The notes under the pieces: model-generated
The model's database searches: none
Told to the model about the DNA's origin: nothing
What the model saw: only the letters and a program-made list of their open reading frames with translations
In this document: positions 9,846 to 20,198 of the stretch, piece by piece
Layout of the letters: each line of letters starts with the position of its first letter
Position numbering within the stretch: position 1 is the stretch's first letter
Program-made: the position numbers and the translations under genes
Assembly (NCBI GenBank): GCA_031291755.1
Contig: JARLIK010000017.1
Coordinates: forward strand, 62,001-126,000
DNA from: Acidocella sp.
Lineage (GTDB): Bacteria > Pseudomonadota > Alphaproteobacteria > Acetobacterales > Acetobacteraceae
Length of the DNA stretch: 64,000 nucleotides
Reading direction: 5' to 3'

Positions 9846-10973
9846 ATGGTGGATGTGATTGGCACGTACCGGGAGCGGGTGGCGTCGGGGCAGATTTTGT
9901 CTGATCCGGCGCAGGCCAGTGCGGCTGAGCGGTTGCAGGGCCTGTGGGTGAAGTTGCGGGGGTATGACCCGAAGCCCAAGGAGGCGCCGAACGGCTGGGT
10001 TGGGAAGTTGTTACGGCGCAAGCAGGTGGATGAGGCGGGCGAGCATCCGAACGGGCTGTATTTAGTGGGGGATGTGGGGCGCGGTAAGTCCATGTTGATG
10101 GACTTGTTTTTTGCGGCGGCGGATGTGCCGCGCAAGCGCCGGATTCATTTTCATGAATTCATGCAGGAGACGCACCGGCGGTTTCATCAGATCAAGCGGG
10201 ACAATCCGGAGATTGATGATCCGATTCCGCCGCTGGCGGACATGATTGCGGGCGAGGCGGCGTTGTTATGCTTCGATGAATTTCAGGTGCATGACATTGT
10301 TGATGCGATGATTCTGGGCCGGCTGTTTGAGGCGTTGTTTGCCCGGCTGGTGGTGGTGGTTGCCACGTCGAACACGCTGCCGGATGATTTGTTCAAGGGC
10401 AAGCCGGGGCGCGATGCGTTTTTGCCGTTCATTGGGTTTTTGAAGAAAAATCTCGATGTGCTGGTGCTGGATGCGGCGCGCGATTACCGGCGGCAGCGGG
10501 TGCATGGGCTGGCGGCTTGGTACACGCCGATAGGCCGCTGGGCGGATGCCGCGATGCAGCGGGTGTTTGATGAGTTGACCGGTGATATGCCGGCGCATGC
10601 TGAGACTTTGTTGATTTCGGGCCGCACGGTGGTTGTGCCGCTGGCGGCCAACGGGGTGGCCTGGTTTGATTTTCATGCGTTGTGCGGGGTGGCGTTGGGG
10701 CCGGGCGATTATCTGGCGCTGGCGACGCATTATCATACGGTTTTGATTGACGGGATTCCGCTGCTGTCGCCGGATAATTATGATGAGGCGCGCCGCTTCG
10801 TGACGCTGATCGATGCGCTGTATGAGCACCGGGTGAAATTGTATGTGTCAGCGGCGGCGCTGCCGGATGATTTATACCGCAAGGGCGAGGGCGCAAGAAT
10901 ATTCGAGCGCACAGCATCGCGGCTGGAAGAGATGCAGAGCGAGGCATATCTGGCGCTGCCGCATTTAACCTGA
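9846..10973 (+). CDS. zapE: Cell division protein ZapE (AFG1-like ATPase)
   Basis: GLYLVGDVGRGKSMLMDLFF Walker A; RIHFHEFMQETHRRFHQ; LCFDEFQVHDIVDAMILGRLFEALF. Confidence 0.94.
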   Translation: MVDVIGTYRERVASGQILSDPAQASAAERLQGLWVKLRGYDPKPKEAPNGWVGKLLRRKQVDEAGEHPNGLYLVGDVGRGKSMLMDLFFAAADVPRKRRIHFHEFMQETHRRFHQIKRDNPEIDDPIPPLADMIAGEAALLCFDEFQVHDIVDAMILGRLFEALFARLVVVVATSNTLPDDLFKGKPGRDAFLPFIGFLKKNLDVLVLDAARDYRRQRVHGLAAWYTPIGRWADAAMQRVFDELTGDMPAHAETLLISGRTVVVPLAANGVAWFDFHALCGVALGPGDYLALATHYHTVLIDGIPLLSPDNYDEARRFVTLIDALYEHRVKLYVSAAALPDDLYRKGEGARIFERTASRLEEMQSEAYLALPHLT

Positions 10974-11378
10974 GATCTCGCGTTTCAGCAGGAACCAGGC
11001 GAGCAGGCCCAGAGCCGGGTCGAGAATGCTGAAGGTGTAAAATACATGCGGAAAGACACCGCTGATGGCGGTAGGGATGAGGACCAGCGGCACGATGGTC
11101 AGGCGGTCAAACACCGAAGCGGCGACGATTTGACGTCCACCCGAGCGGCCGCCGATGATGTAGAACCAGCCAATGACCGCGAGCAGCATGCCGATAACGC
11201 GCATGAGGGCTTCGTCGTGACCCATAAAGGGTTGATCGAGGAAAATGCTTTGGGTGAGGCCGGGCCAGACGGTCATACCGAGACCGTTGACCAGATAAAA
11301 CGCGCCGCTCCAGGCGGTGTATTTTGAGGCGGTGGAAAGCTGTGCGGGTTTGTCGAGCAGAGCTGAGATGAGCGGCAT
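10965..11378 (-). CDS. Hypothetical membrane protein
   Basis: 137 aa with about four hydrophobic helices; no shadowing gene on the other strand. Confidence 0.65.
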   Translation of the reverse strand: MPLISALLDKPAQLSTASKYTAWSGAFYLVNGLGMTVWPGLTQSIFLDQPFMGHDEALMRVIGMLLAVIGWFYIIGGRSGGRQIVAASVFDRLTIVPLVLIPTAISGVFPHVFYTFSILDPALGLLAWFLLKREISG

Positions 11379-11489
11379 TTATAATCCCTCCTGGCAGATC
11401 AGGCTTTTGGTTAGCCTGGCTCGGATACGAGAAAGCAGCCTTTTAAGTTATTCATGAGCCGATTGCCCCGTGAAATACGGGGCCGGTGA

Positions 11490-12095
11490 TTACTCGGTGA
11501 TGCCGCCGCTGCCCATGCCATCGGTGCAGGGGGTGCCGGGTGGCAGCGGGGTGACGCCGGCGACGTGGGCGAAGCTCTGGGTCTGGCCGGCTTTTTCACC
11601 CATCAGATAGTGACAGGCGAGGCCGGCGCCTGCGAACACCGGGGCGGCGGCGTTGTCATTCAGCGGTTTGATATTGCCGAACGGCGTGGGGCTGAAGAAA
11701 TCGGCGATGGTGACGCCATAATCGCCCATCCGGTCAGTGCAGCGCGAGCCGATCGGCAGCGGTTGCATGTTCGGGATGCCGACGAAGCTTTGGGTGTAGC
11801 CGGCCTTGCGACCGGTGGTATATTCGCAGGTGAGCGAGGTGCCGGGCGACAATGGGACGATGGAAGCCGCGACGGTGACGCCATAGGAGCCGTTACCATC
11901 CGCGCAGGGTGAGCCGAGCACGAAGGGCGGCGCGCCATGTATCATCGAGTAGCTTAACATCTGTCCAATTAACGGGCCGCTATAGAAGCTGCACACCAGC
12001 GAGGGCTGGGCGGCGGCGGCGGGCGGGACGCGGATGAACGAACTTGCTGCGATCAGCAGGGTAAAAACCGCAAGAACTTTGAAAAAACGGCGCAT
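11490..12095 (-). CDS. Hypothetical secreted protein with three internal repeats
   Basis: Signal peptide MRRFFKVLAVFTLLIAASSFIRVPPAAAA; three repeats of about 44 aa ending C(A/T)D..G..G(V/I)T. Confidence 0.7.
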   Translation of the reverse strand: MRRFFKVLAVFTLLIAASSFIRVPPAAAAQPSLVCSFYSGPLIGQMLSYSMIHGAPPFVLGSPCADGNGSYGVTVAASIVPLSPGTSLTCEYTTGRKAGYTQSFVGIPNMQPLPIGSRCTDRMGDYGVTIADFFSPTPFGNIKPLNDNAAAPVFAGAGLACHYLMGEKAGQTQSFAHVAGVTPLPPGTPCTDGMGSGGITE

Positions 12096-12270
12096 CCTGG
12101 AGTCCTATCAGTCACCGGCATTATTACGATAGCCCGTTGGTTGTTAATACCCAATGAAGCGGCTTTATTCAAGCGCGATGGGGATAGCCGCACGAAGAGG
12201 TGAGCGGTGCTGCTGCGTTGCGGAAGGTCCCGCTTGCTTGGGGGCCGGGGCCGCGATAGCGTGCGCCCTA

Positions 12271-12732
12271 TTGGAGACCTCTTTGCCGCAACTATCGCTT
12301 CATTCGCCGGTTGGTGACCTGACCATCTCTGAGGAGGCGGGGGAAATCGTGTCGCTGGACTGGGGCTGGGGGCGTGACCAGGAGCCAACCCCGTTGTTGC
12401 GCCGAGCGAAGGCAGCACTCGATGATTATTTTGACGGCAAGCCCCTGCCCCGTGATCTGCCGCTGGCGCCGCACGGCACGCCGTACCGGCTGAAAGTGTG
12501 GCAGGCTTTATGCGAGATCCCGGCGGGCGAAACGCGCAGCTATAAAGATATCTCGGCGGTTGCCGGCGGCTCGGCGCGGTCGGTCGGCGGGGCCAATGCG
12601 GCCAACCCGATCCCGATATTTATTCCCTGCCACCGGGTAGTGGCAACTGATGGCCTGGGCGGCTATTCCGGCGGCGATGGGCTGGAAACCAAGCTCTGGC
12701 TGCTGGAATTGGAACGCGGCGGCAAAACTTGA
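12271..12732 (+). CDS. ogt: Methylated-DNA--[protein]-cysteine S-methyltransferase
   Basis: Active-site IPCHRVVATDGLGGYSGG; GTPYRLKVWQALCEIPAGETRSYKDIS. Start uncertain: the ORF extends upstream to 12154. Confidence 0.9.
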   Translation: METSLPQLSLHSPVGDLTISEEAGEIVSLDWGWGRDQEPTPLLRRAKAALDDYFDGKPLPRDLPLAPHGTPYRLKVWQALCEIPAGETRSYKDISAVAGGSARSVGGANAANPIPIFIPCHRVVATDGLGGYSGGDGLETKLWLLELERGGKT

Positions 12733-12749
12733 ACCTTTGGAGCAGATGA

Positions 12750-13721
12750 ATGTCTAAGGCGATCCGGATGCATGAGGTCGGCGGCCCCGGCGTGTTAAAA
12801 TGGGAAAGCGTGCCGACGCCTCAGCCCGGGCCGGCCGAGGCGTTGATCCGCCATGCGGCGGTGGGGCTGAATTACATCGATGTGTATTTCCGCACCGGGC
12901 TTTATAAGGCCGCCCTGCCCGCTACCCCTGGCCTGGAAGGTGCCGGGGTGGTGCTGGCGGTAGGCTCTGAGGTGAAGGACCTCGAAGTGGGTGACCGGGT
13001 GGCGTATCAGGGCGGGCCGCTGGGCGCTTACGCCACCGAGCGGGTGATCCCGGCGGACCGGCTGGTGAAGCTGCCGGACAGCATCGACTTCAACACCGGG
13101 GCGGCGATGATGCTGCAAGGCATGACCGCGGAATATTTGCTGCTGCGGACCTTCAAGGTGCAAAAAGGCCAGACGATTCTGGTGCATGCCGCCGCTGGTG
13201 GCGTGGGGCTGATATTGTGTCAGTGGGCCAAGCATCTGGGCGCTAATGTGATCGGGGTGGTCTCGACGCCCGATAAAGCCGAGCTGGCGAAAGCCCATGG
13301 CGCGCATCATGTGATTATCGGGCACGCAACGTTGGCTGCGGATGTAAAACGCATCACCGAAGGCGCGATGGTGCCGGTGGTGTATGACGCGGTCGGCAAG
13401 GACACTTTTATGGCCAGCCTCGATTGTTTGGCTCCGTTGGGGATGATGGTAACCTACGGCAGCGCCTCCGGCCCGGTGCCGCCGGTGGACACCGCTATGC
13501 TCGCCGCCAAGGGCAGCCTCTTCCTCACCCGCCCGACGCTGGCCACCTATACCGCCTCGCGCGCCGATATTGTAAAATCCGCCAATGCGCTGTTTGATGT
13601 GGTGGCCTCCGGCGCCGTGAAAATCCGGGTCAACCAGACCTTCCCGCTGGCGGAAGCCGCTGCTGCCCATACCGCATTGGAGGCACGGCAGACCACCGGC
13701 AGCACGGTGTTAATTCCCTAA
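12750..13721 (+). CDS. Quinone oxidoreductase (zinc-independent MDR family)
   Basis: MSKAIRMHEVGGPGVLKWESVPTPQPGPAEALIRHAAVGLNYIDVYFRTGLY; HAAAGGVGLILCQWAKHLGA. Confidence 0.93.
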   Translation: MSKAIRMHEVGGPGVLKWESVPTPQPGPAEALIRHAAVGLNYIDVYFRTGLYKAALPATPGLEGAGVVLAVGSEVKDLEVGDRVAYQGGPLGAYATERVIPADRLVKLPDSIDFNTGAAMMLQGMTAEYLLLRTFKVQKGQTILVHAAAGGVGLILCQWAKHLGANVIGVVSTPDKAELAKAHGAHHVIIGHATLAADVKRITEGAMVPVVYDAVGKDTFMASLDCLAPLGMMVTYGSASGPVPPVDTAMLAAKGSLFLTRPTLATYTASRADIVKSANALFDVVASGAVKIRVNQTFPLAEAAAAHTALEARQTTGSTVLIP

Positions 13722-13725
13722 CCCC

Positions 13726-14325
13726 ATGCACGCGCTTAAAATGGTGGCGATCAACGCGCTGATCTGCGCGGCGCTGGTGGCGCTGTGCGCCGAGTTTGTC
13801 GATCAACCCGTCGCGCTGTTCGTTCACCAAACCATCACCAACCCCCTGCCCTTCCAGATCATGGCGGCCCCCTCGCTGCTGGCGCTGCCGCTGGCGCTCG
13901 CTTTCCTCGCCGCCGCCGCTATCAACCACGCCGCCGGTAAACCGCCGCTGCCGCATCATAGCCTGCTGCTGCGCCTCAGCCTCGCTACCCTCGCCGCCAC
14001 CACTGCCAAAGACGAACTCAAATTTATCTTCGGCCGCGCCTGGCCCAGCGCCCTGATCAACGAAAATATCTTCGGCTTCTTCCCCTTCACCTTCGGTCCC
14101 AACTACGGCAGCTTCCCCTCCGGCCACACCGCCTACATCAGCGCTCCGCTGCTGATGCTCGCCATCCTCAAACCAAAATACGCCACCATCTGCCTCGTCA
14201 TCATCCTGCTCGTCATGGCCGGACTCATCGGCGGCGGATACCACTACCCCGGCGACACCATCGCCGGCTTGTTCACCGGCTTCGCCGCCGCTGCCGGGGT
14301 GCGGGTGTTGATGCGGGAGCGTTAG
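13726..14325 (+). CDS. PAP2-family phosphatase
   Basis: KDELKFIFGRAWP, SFPSGHTAY and GGGYHYPGDTIAG phosphatase signatures. Confidence 0.87.
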   Translation: MHALKMVAINALICAALVALCAEFVDQPVALFVHQTITNPLPFQIMAAPSLLALPLALAFLAAAAINHAAGKPPLPHHSLLLRLSLATLAATTAKDELKFIFGRAWPSALINENIFGFFPFTFGPNYGSFPSGHTAYISAPLLMLAILKPKYATICLVIILLVMAGLIGGGYHYPGDTIAGLFTGFAAAAGVRVLMRER

Positions 14326-14334
14326 GATCAGGCG

Positions 14335-15594
14335 ATGAGCATGTGGCGGCTGCTGGGGTCGAGGCGGTTTGGGGCGCTGTTTGTGGCGCAAGCGCTGGGG
14401 GCGGTGAACGATAATTTGTTCAAGAATGCGCTGGTGGTTTTAGCGCTGTACCGGCTGGCGCATGTGGGTCCAGTGGTGGTGGCGCTGGCGGGCGGGATTT
14501 TTATTTTGCCGTATGCGTTGTTTTCCACGTTGGCGGGGCAGGTGGCGGATAGGTTTGAGAAGTCGCGGGTGGTGCGGCTGACCAAGTGGTGGGAGCTTGG
14601 GTTGATGGTGTTGGCGGCGGCGGGGTTTTTGAGCGGGAGCATTGCGGCGCTGCTGGCGGTGCTGTTTGGACTGGGTGTGCAGGCGGCGTTTTTCTCGCCG
14701 GTGAAGTACGGGATTTTGCCGGATTTGCTGTCTGAGGCGGAGCTGGTGGGTGGCAACGGCTTGATCGAGGCCGGGACGTTTTTAGGGATTTTGGCAGGCA
14801 CGGTGGCGGGCGGGGTGCTGGTGGTGCTGCCGCATGGTCCGGTGCTGGCGGCGGTGGCGTGCATTGTGGTGGCGCTGGGGGGACTGGTGGCGGCGTATCA
14901 GGTGCCGGCGGTGGCGGTGGCAGCACCGGGGTTGCGGCTGGAGTGGAATATTATCCGCGAGATACGGGTGCTGGTGGCGGATGCGCGGGCCAACCGGCCG
15001 GTGTGGCTGGCGATTTTAGGGATCAGCTGGTTCTGGGCGATGGGGGCGACGGTGCTGGCCGAGTTGCCGACGGTGGTGCGCGATAATCTCAGCGGCTCCG
15101 GGCCGGTGGTGACCTTGTTGCTGCTGGTGTTTTCGGTGGGGATTGGCATTGGCTCGCTGTTGTGCGGCGGGCTGATGCGCGGCGGCGTTTCGGTGCGGCT
15201 GGTGCCGTGGATGGGGCTGGGAATTTCGGTGTTCATGCTGGCGTTTGCGCATCAGGCGGGGGCGGCGGGGGTGCTGCCGGGGGTGGCGGCAGTGCTGGGC
15301 AGTGGCGATGGCCGGTTGATGCTGCTGGAATTGCTGGGGCTGGCGGCGTGTGGCGGGGTCTTTTCGGTACCGTTATATGTGGTTTGCCAGGAAAAATCCG
15401 CGCCCTCGCATCGCTCGCGGATGATTGCGGCGAATAATATTTTGAACGCGGCGGCGATGGTGGCAGCGGCTGTGGTGGCGGCTGGGATGTTTGCGGCGAT
15501 GGGGTCAGCGCCGGTGATTTTGGCGGTGACGGCAGGATTGAATCTGCTGGCGGCAGGAATTTTGGCGAAGTTGTTGAAAAATTTGCATTTGTAA
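14335..15594 (+). CDS. MFS transporter (LplT-like)
   Basis: FGALFVAQALGAVNDNLFKNALVVLALY; LAGQVADRFEKSRVVR. Confidence 0.82.
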   Translation: MSMWRLLGSRRFGALFVAQALGAVNDNLFKNALVVLALYRLAHVGPVVVALAGGIFILPYALFSTLAGQVADRFEKSRVVRLTKWWELGLMVLAAAGFLSGSIAALLAVLFGLGVQAAFFSPVKYGILPDLLSEAELVGGNGLIEAGTFLGILAGTVAGGVLVVLPHGPVLAAVACIVVALGGLVAAYQVPAVAVAAPGLRLEWNIIREIRVLVADARANRPVWLAILGISWFWAMGATVLAELPTVVRDNLSGSGPVVTLLLLVFSVGIGIGSLLCGGLMRGGVSVRLVPWMGLGISVFMLAFAHQAGAAGVLPGVAAVLGSGDGRLMLLELLGLAACGGVFSVPLYVVCQEKSAPSHRSRMIAANNILNAAAMVAAAVVAAGMFAAMGSAPVILAVTAGLNLLAAGILAKLLKNLHL

Positions 15595-15693
15595 TGCGGA
15601 AAAATTTGCTATCGAGCGGTTAAGCCCCTGTGCGGCTGCAACAAATGCGTCTAGACAGAGGATTACACTCATTTTTTCTGGAGATTCGCGCCG

Positions 15694-16581
15694 GTGATCA
15701 GGTTATCGGTCCCGCTTAGACAGGCCCTATCCCGGCTGACGCTTCCGGTGATGCTGGTGCTGTCTCTGGGGGCCGTGCTGGTTGGCCGGGCTGACCAAGG
15801 TCTGGCGGACCGGTTGCGTGGCGCGCTGGATGATGTGCTGGCCCCGGCCTACGCGCTGGTGACCGCGCCGGTGACGGCGCTTGAGCATGGCAGCGGTGTA
15901 ATCGGGCAATTATTCAGCCTGGAAGCGCAGAATCAGCAATTGCGGGCGGAGAACGCCAAGCTGCTGCAATGGCAGTCGGTGGCGATGGCGCTGGAGGCGC
16001 AGAATGATGCGCTGAAGACCGCGCTGAATTATATCCCCACCCCAACCCCGGAGTTTTTCACCGCTCATGTGGTGGCTGATCTAGGGGGGGTTTATGCGCG
16101 CTCGGTGCTGGTGTCCCTACCGCCAGGGCTGGCGCAGAGCGGCACCAATTTGGTGGGCGCGATTGCGATGGATGGCCGCGGTGTGGCCGGGCGGGTGGTG
16201 GAAGCTGGGGACCGCAGTGCGCGGGTGTTGCTGATTACCGATTTGAACAGCCGGATTCCGGTGGCGCTAGGCGCGCATGGGCTGCCGGCGCTGATGGCTG
16301 GAACCAACGGGGCTGACCCGGCGTTGCTGTATTGGGCGCCAGGCAAACCGCCGGCAGAGGGTGACGTGGTGCTGACCAGTGCCGAGGGCGGGGCGTTTCC
16401 GCCTGGCTTGCCGGTGGGGGTGGTGCATTATGATGCCCAGAACGACCCTGTGGTGTTGCCGCTGGCTGACATTGACGGGCTGCGGCTGGTGCGGCTGTTT
16501 TGTTATCCCAGCAACCAGCCGGTGCTGGCGCCCGAGCATGAAACGCCCAAAACTTCGGCGAAGTCTCACAGGAGACACTAA
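15694..16581 (+). CDS. mreC: Rod shape-determining protein MreC
   Basis: N-terminal TM, coiled coil LEAQNQQLRAENAKLLQWQ, MreC-like beta domain; followed by mreD and mrdA. Confidence 0.92.
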   Translation: MIRLSVPLRQALSRLTLPVMLVLSLGAVLVGRADQGLADRLRGALDDVLAPAYALVTAPVTALEHGSGVIGQLFSLEAQNQQLRAENAKLLQWQSVAMALEAQNDALKTALNYIPTPTPEFFTAHVVADLGGVYARSVLVSLPPGLAQSGTNLVGAIAMDGRGVAGRVVEAGDRSARVLLITDLNSRIPVALGAHGLPALMAGTNGADPALLYWAPGKPPAEGDVVLTSAEGGAFPPGLPVGVVHYDAQNDPVVLPLADIDGLRLVRLFCYPSNQPVLAPEHETPKTSAKSHRRH

Positions 16582-16583
16582 GC

Positions 16584-17129
16584 GTGGCGCGTAGAGCAAG
16601 TGTCCGGCGGGATATGAATATCTGGCGGCGGCTGGATATGGCGTCGCGCTATATCTGGCCGGCAGCACTTACGGTGTTCGGGCTGCTGATTATCGGGGTG
16701 CCACTGGGGTTGCCGGGGCTGGCGGCGTTGCGGCCGGCTTATGTGATGGCCTGTGTGTATTTCTGGTCACTGTACCGGCCGAGTTCATTGCCGGCGCCGG
16801 TGGTGGCGCTGACCGGACTGCTGCTGGATTTGCTGGGCATGTCGCCATTGGGGATGTGGGCTGTGCTGCTGCTGCTGTTGCAGGGCGCAACTTTGCTGGC
16901 CCGGCGGCGCTTGATCAGTTTTAGTTTTCTGCAGAACTGGCTGGCCTTCAGCGGCCTTGCCGCGGTGGTATCGCTGCTGGCCTGGGCGCTGCAATCGCTG
17001 CTGGATTTGCAGGCCTTGCCGCTGCTGCCGCTGGGCGTGCAGATTTTTGTAGCGATTGGGGTTTACCCGCTGCTGGCCTGGATGTTTATTAAGGCGCACC
17101 GCGGGGCCGCGGCCGTGGAGCTGGCGTGA
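16584..17129 (+). CDS. mreD: Rod shape-determining protein MreD
   Basis: Multi-TM; RPAYVMACVYFWSLYRPSSLPAPVVALTGLLLDLLGMSPLG; position in mre cluster. Confidence 0.87.
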   Translation: MARRASVRRDMNIWRRLDMASRYIWPAALTVFGLLIIGVPLGLPGLAALRPAYVMACVYFWSLYRPSSLPAPVVALTGLLLDLLGMSPLGMWAVLLLLLQGATLLARRRLISFSFLQNWLAFSGLAAVVSLLAWALQSLLDLQALPLLPLGVQIFVAIGVYPLLAWMFIKAHRGAAAVELA

Positions 17130-17142
17130 TGACTGGGTTGTG

Positions 17143-19011
17143 ATGAAGCGTGACACCAAGAAGCAACCGGGGTTTACCAAACGGGCTTTGTTGATCGGCA
17201 CGGCGCAGGCGGCGATTTTTGGCGCGATTGGCACAAGGCTATATAAATTACAGGTTGATGAGCACAGTAAGTACCAACTGCTGGCCCAGCATAACAGTAT
17301 TTCGGAACGGCTGACGGCACCGGAGCGCGGCTTGATCACCGACCGTTTTGGCGTGGTGCTGGCGGGGAATCAGCAGCATTGGCGAGCGTTGTTCATGGCG
17401 GCCCAAGCACCGGACCCGGCCTCGGTGCTGGATAATTTTGCCAAGCTGGTGCCGCTGGATGACGACGAGCGGGCGCGGATTGCCGCCGATATCAGTGGCC
17501 GGCCGGGTTATATTCCGGTGCTGCTGAAGGATTATCTGGAATGGCCAGAGATGGCAGCGCTGGAGGTGAATACGCCCAACCTGCCGGGGGTGATTGTGGA
17601 GGTGGGCACCAGCCGGGTGTATCCGTTTGGTGACGGGTTTGCACATCCGGTGGGGTATGTGGCGCGGCCTGACCAGGCTGAGGCGAAAGCCAATAATGTG
17701 CTGGCGTTGCCGGGTATGCGGGTGGGGCGTTCAGGTGCTGAGGCCGCCAATGATGACGTGCTGCGCGGCTCACCGGGCTATGTGCAGACCGAGACCAATG
17801 TGCATGGCGAGGTGGTGCGCCAGGTGGCGCATGATAACGGGATTCCGGGCCAGACGGTGGCGCTGTCGCTTGATACCGGGTTGCAGAATTTGGCGGTGCA
17901 GGCGCTCGGCACCCAGGCCGGTGCGGCAGTGGTGCTCGATGCGCTGACTGGCGAGATTTTGGCGATGGCCAGCAATCCGGGGTTTGACCCGGGACTGTTC
18001 GATAAGGGGATTCCGGCGGATGTGTGGAAGGGCTGGATGGCCGACCCGATGCACCCGTTGCAAAACAAGGCGATTGCGGGGCTGTTCGCGCCAGGCTCCA
18101 CCTTCAAGCCGACGGTGGCGCTGGCGGCGTTGAAATATGGCTCGTTGACGCCGGAGAAAATTCTCACCTGCACCGGCTCGCTGCAATTGGGCGACCATGT
18201 TTTCTGGTGCGACAACCATATCGCGCACGGCAGCATTAACGTCACCACCGCCTTGCAGGTGAGTTGCGACGTGTTTTTCTATCAGGTGGCGCTGGGCGTG
18301 GGCGTGGATCGGATCGCCGAGATGGCGCACACGCTGGGCATCGGCGTGGATTTGCAACTTGATATTCCGCACGCCGCCCCTGGTTCGGTGCCGACAATTG
18401 CCTGGGCGGCGGCGCGCGGGGTGCATTGGGCGCCGGGCAATACCGTGGTGCAGGGCATCGGGCAGGGCTACACGCAGGTCACGCCGATGGCGCTGGCCAC
18501 CATGATCGCGCGGGTGGCCACCGGCATCGAGGTAGGGCCGCATATGGCGCGGCGGATTGATGGCAATTTGCAGGACGGCTCGGATGTTGGTGACTGGCCG
18601 GCGCTGGATGTGGATGACCGCCATCTGGCGGTGATACGGCAGGCGTTGTTCGAGGTGGTGAATACGCCGAGCGGCACCGCCTATGCGTCGCGGCTGGATT
18701 TGCCGAATGTGCAGATGGCCGGCAAAACCGGCACGGCTCAGGTGCATGATAATACCGCGGCTGAGAAGCAGAAGAATTTTAATGACGCCACGATGCCATG
18801 GGCGGACCGGCCGAACGGTTTGTTTGTGGCGTTCGCGCCTTACGCCGCGCCGCGCTATGCCTGTGCTGTGATTGTGGAGCATGGTTTGTTTGGCGCCCAG
18901 GTGGCGGCACCGATTGCCAAGCAATTGATGACTTATGCGCTGACCAACGACCCTGCCGGACGCGATACCCCGTTGACCACCAAGGTCTCGGATGCGGGGA
19001 TGCCTTTATGA
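17143..19011 (+). CDS. mrdA: Penicillin-binding protein 2 (peptidoglycan D,D-transpeptidase)
   Basis: APGSTFKPTVALAAL (SxxK), KTGTAQV; start moved to ATG 17143 (MKRDTKKQPGFTKRALLIG). Confidence 0.95.
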   Translation: MKRDTKKQPGFTKRALLIGTAQAAIFGAIGTRLYKLQVDEHSKYQLLAQHNSISERLTAPERGLITDRFGVVLAGNQQHWRALFMAAQAPDPASVLDNFAKLVPLDDDERARIAADISGRPGYIPVLLKDYLEWPEMAALEVNTPNLPGVIVEVGTSRVYPFGDGFAHPVGYVARPDQAEAKANNVLALPGMRVGRSGAEAANDDVLRGSPGYVQTETNVHGEVVRQVAHDNGIPGQTVALSLDTGLQNLAVQALGTQAGAAVVLDALTGEILAMASNPGFDPGLFDKGIPADVWKGWMADPMHPLQNKAIAGLFAPGSTFKPTVALAALKYGSLTPEKILTCTGSLQLGDHVFWCDNHIAHGSINVTTALQVSCDVFFYQVALGVGVDRIAEMAHTLGIGVDLQLDIPHAAPGSVPTIAWAAARGVHWAPGNTVVQGIGQGYTQVTPMALATMIARVATGIEVGPHMARRIDGNLQDGSDVGDWPALDVDDRHLAVIRQALFEVVNTPSGTAYASRLDLPNVQMAGKTGTAQVHDNTAAEKQKNFNDATMPWADRPNGLFVAFAPYAAPRYACAVIVEHGLFGAQVAAPIAKQLMTYALTNDPAGRDTPLTTKVSDAGMPL

Positions 19012-19024
19012 TGCGAAGGCTGCC

Positions 19025-20179
19025 ATGAGCGGCTCCACCCTCTCTCTGCACCGGCCGTTCAAGGACCGCTCGTTTGGGCTGGTGCGCAAGTTTTTGCGGA
19101 TCAACTGGTTGTTCGTGATGTGCGTGTGCGCGCTGGCCGGAATTGGTTACGTGGCGCTGTATTCGGCGGCGGGGGGTTCCACCACGCCCTTTGCCAACAG
19201 CCAGTTGATCAGGTTTTGCACAGCGCTGATCATGATGTTGGCGATTGCGATGGTGGACATCAGGATCATCGCGAAAGCGGCGTGGCCGAGTTATGTGCTG
19301 GGGATTGTGCTGCTGGTGGTGGTGATGAAGTTTGGTCATACCGGGCTGGGGGCCAAGCGCTGGATGAGCGTCGGTGGGGTGGAGATTCAGCCGAGTGAGT
19401 TGATGAAATTGTTTTTGGTGCTGGCGCTGGCAGCGTATTTTCATAAGGCGAGCCATGAGCGGATCGGCAATGTGTTCTTTTTGTTGCCGGCGGTGGCGGC
19501 CATCGCGTTGCCGGTGGGGTTGATTTTGAAGGAGCCGAATCTGGGCACGGCGGTGATCACCGCCGCGATTGGCGCCACCGTAATGCTGGGGGCGGGCGTG
19601 CGCTGGTGGAAGTTTGCGATTGTGATTGCGGTGATCGCGATTGCGGCGCCGGTTTTGTATCATCATTTGCATGACTATCAGCGGGCCCGGATTATTACGT
19701 TTTTAAATCCTGGCAGTGACCCGCTGGGGGCGGGCTATAATATTATTCAGTCGAAAATCGCGCTGGGGTCGGGCGGATTTTCCGGCCAGGGGTTTTTGCA
19801 CGGTACCCAGAACCAGTTGAATTTTTTACCGGAAAAACAGACCGATTTTGTGTTCACCATCATCGCCGAGGAGTTTGGCTTCATCGGCAGCATCGCCACG
19901 CTGGCACTGTTGTTCATGATCGTGGTGATCGCGCTTTATACGGCGATGCGTTCGGAGAATCAGTTTGGGCGGCTGGTGGCGCTGGGGATCGCGACGAACT
20001 TCTTTTTATATTGTTTTGTGAATTTATCGATGGTGATGGGGCTGATCCCGGTGGGCGGCGTGCCGCTGCCCTTGATTTCCTACGGCGGGTCGGCTCTGAC
20101 GGCGGTGATGCTGGGGTTTGGGGTGCTGATGTCGGTGCATGTGCACCGGGATGCCGAATTCGCGGTTGATGAGTTCTGA
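19025..20179 (+). CDS. rodA: Rod shape-determining protein RodA (SEDS glycosyltransferase)
   Basis: GAKRWMSVGGVEIQPSELMKLFLVLALAAYF; FTIIAEEFGFIGS; GLIPVGGVPLPLISYGGSALTAVMLGFG. Confidence 0.96.
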   Translation: MSGSTLSLHRPFKDRSFGLVRKFLRINWLFVMCVCALAGIGYVALYSAAGGSTTPFANSQLIRFCTALIMMLAIAMVDIRIIAKAAWPSYVLGIVLLVVVMKFGHTGLGAKRWMSVGGVEIQPSELMKLFLVLALAAYFHKASHERIGNVFFLLPAVAAIALPVGLILKEPNLGTAVITAAIGATVMLGAGVRWWKFAIVIAVIAIAAPVLYHHLHDYQRARIITFLNPGSDPLGAGYNIIQSKIALGSGGFSGQGFLHGTQNQLNFLPEKQTDFVFTIIAEEFGFIGSIATLALLFMIVVIALYTAMRSENQFGRLVALGIATNFFLYCFVNLSMVMGLIPVGGVPLPLISYGGSALTAVMLGFGVLMSVHVHRDAEFAVDEF

Positions 20180-20198
20180 CATTTAAGTTTGGTATTGT

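Noticed and set aside
17770-18924. 384-aa minus-strand ORF inside mrdA
   Set aside because: Arg/His/Gln-rich shadow of PBP2 with no recognisable domain
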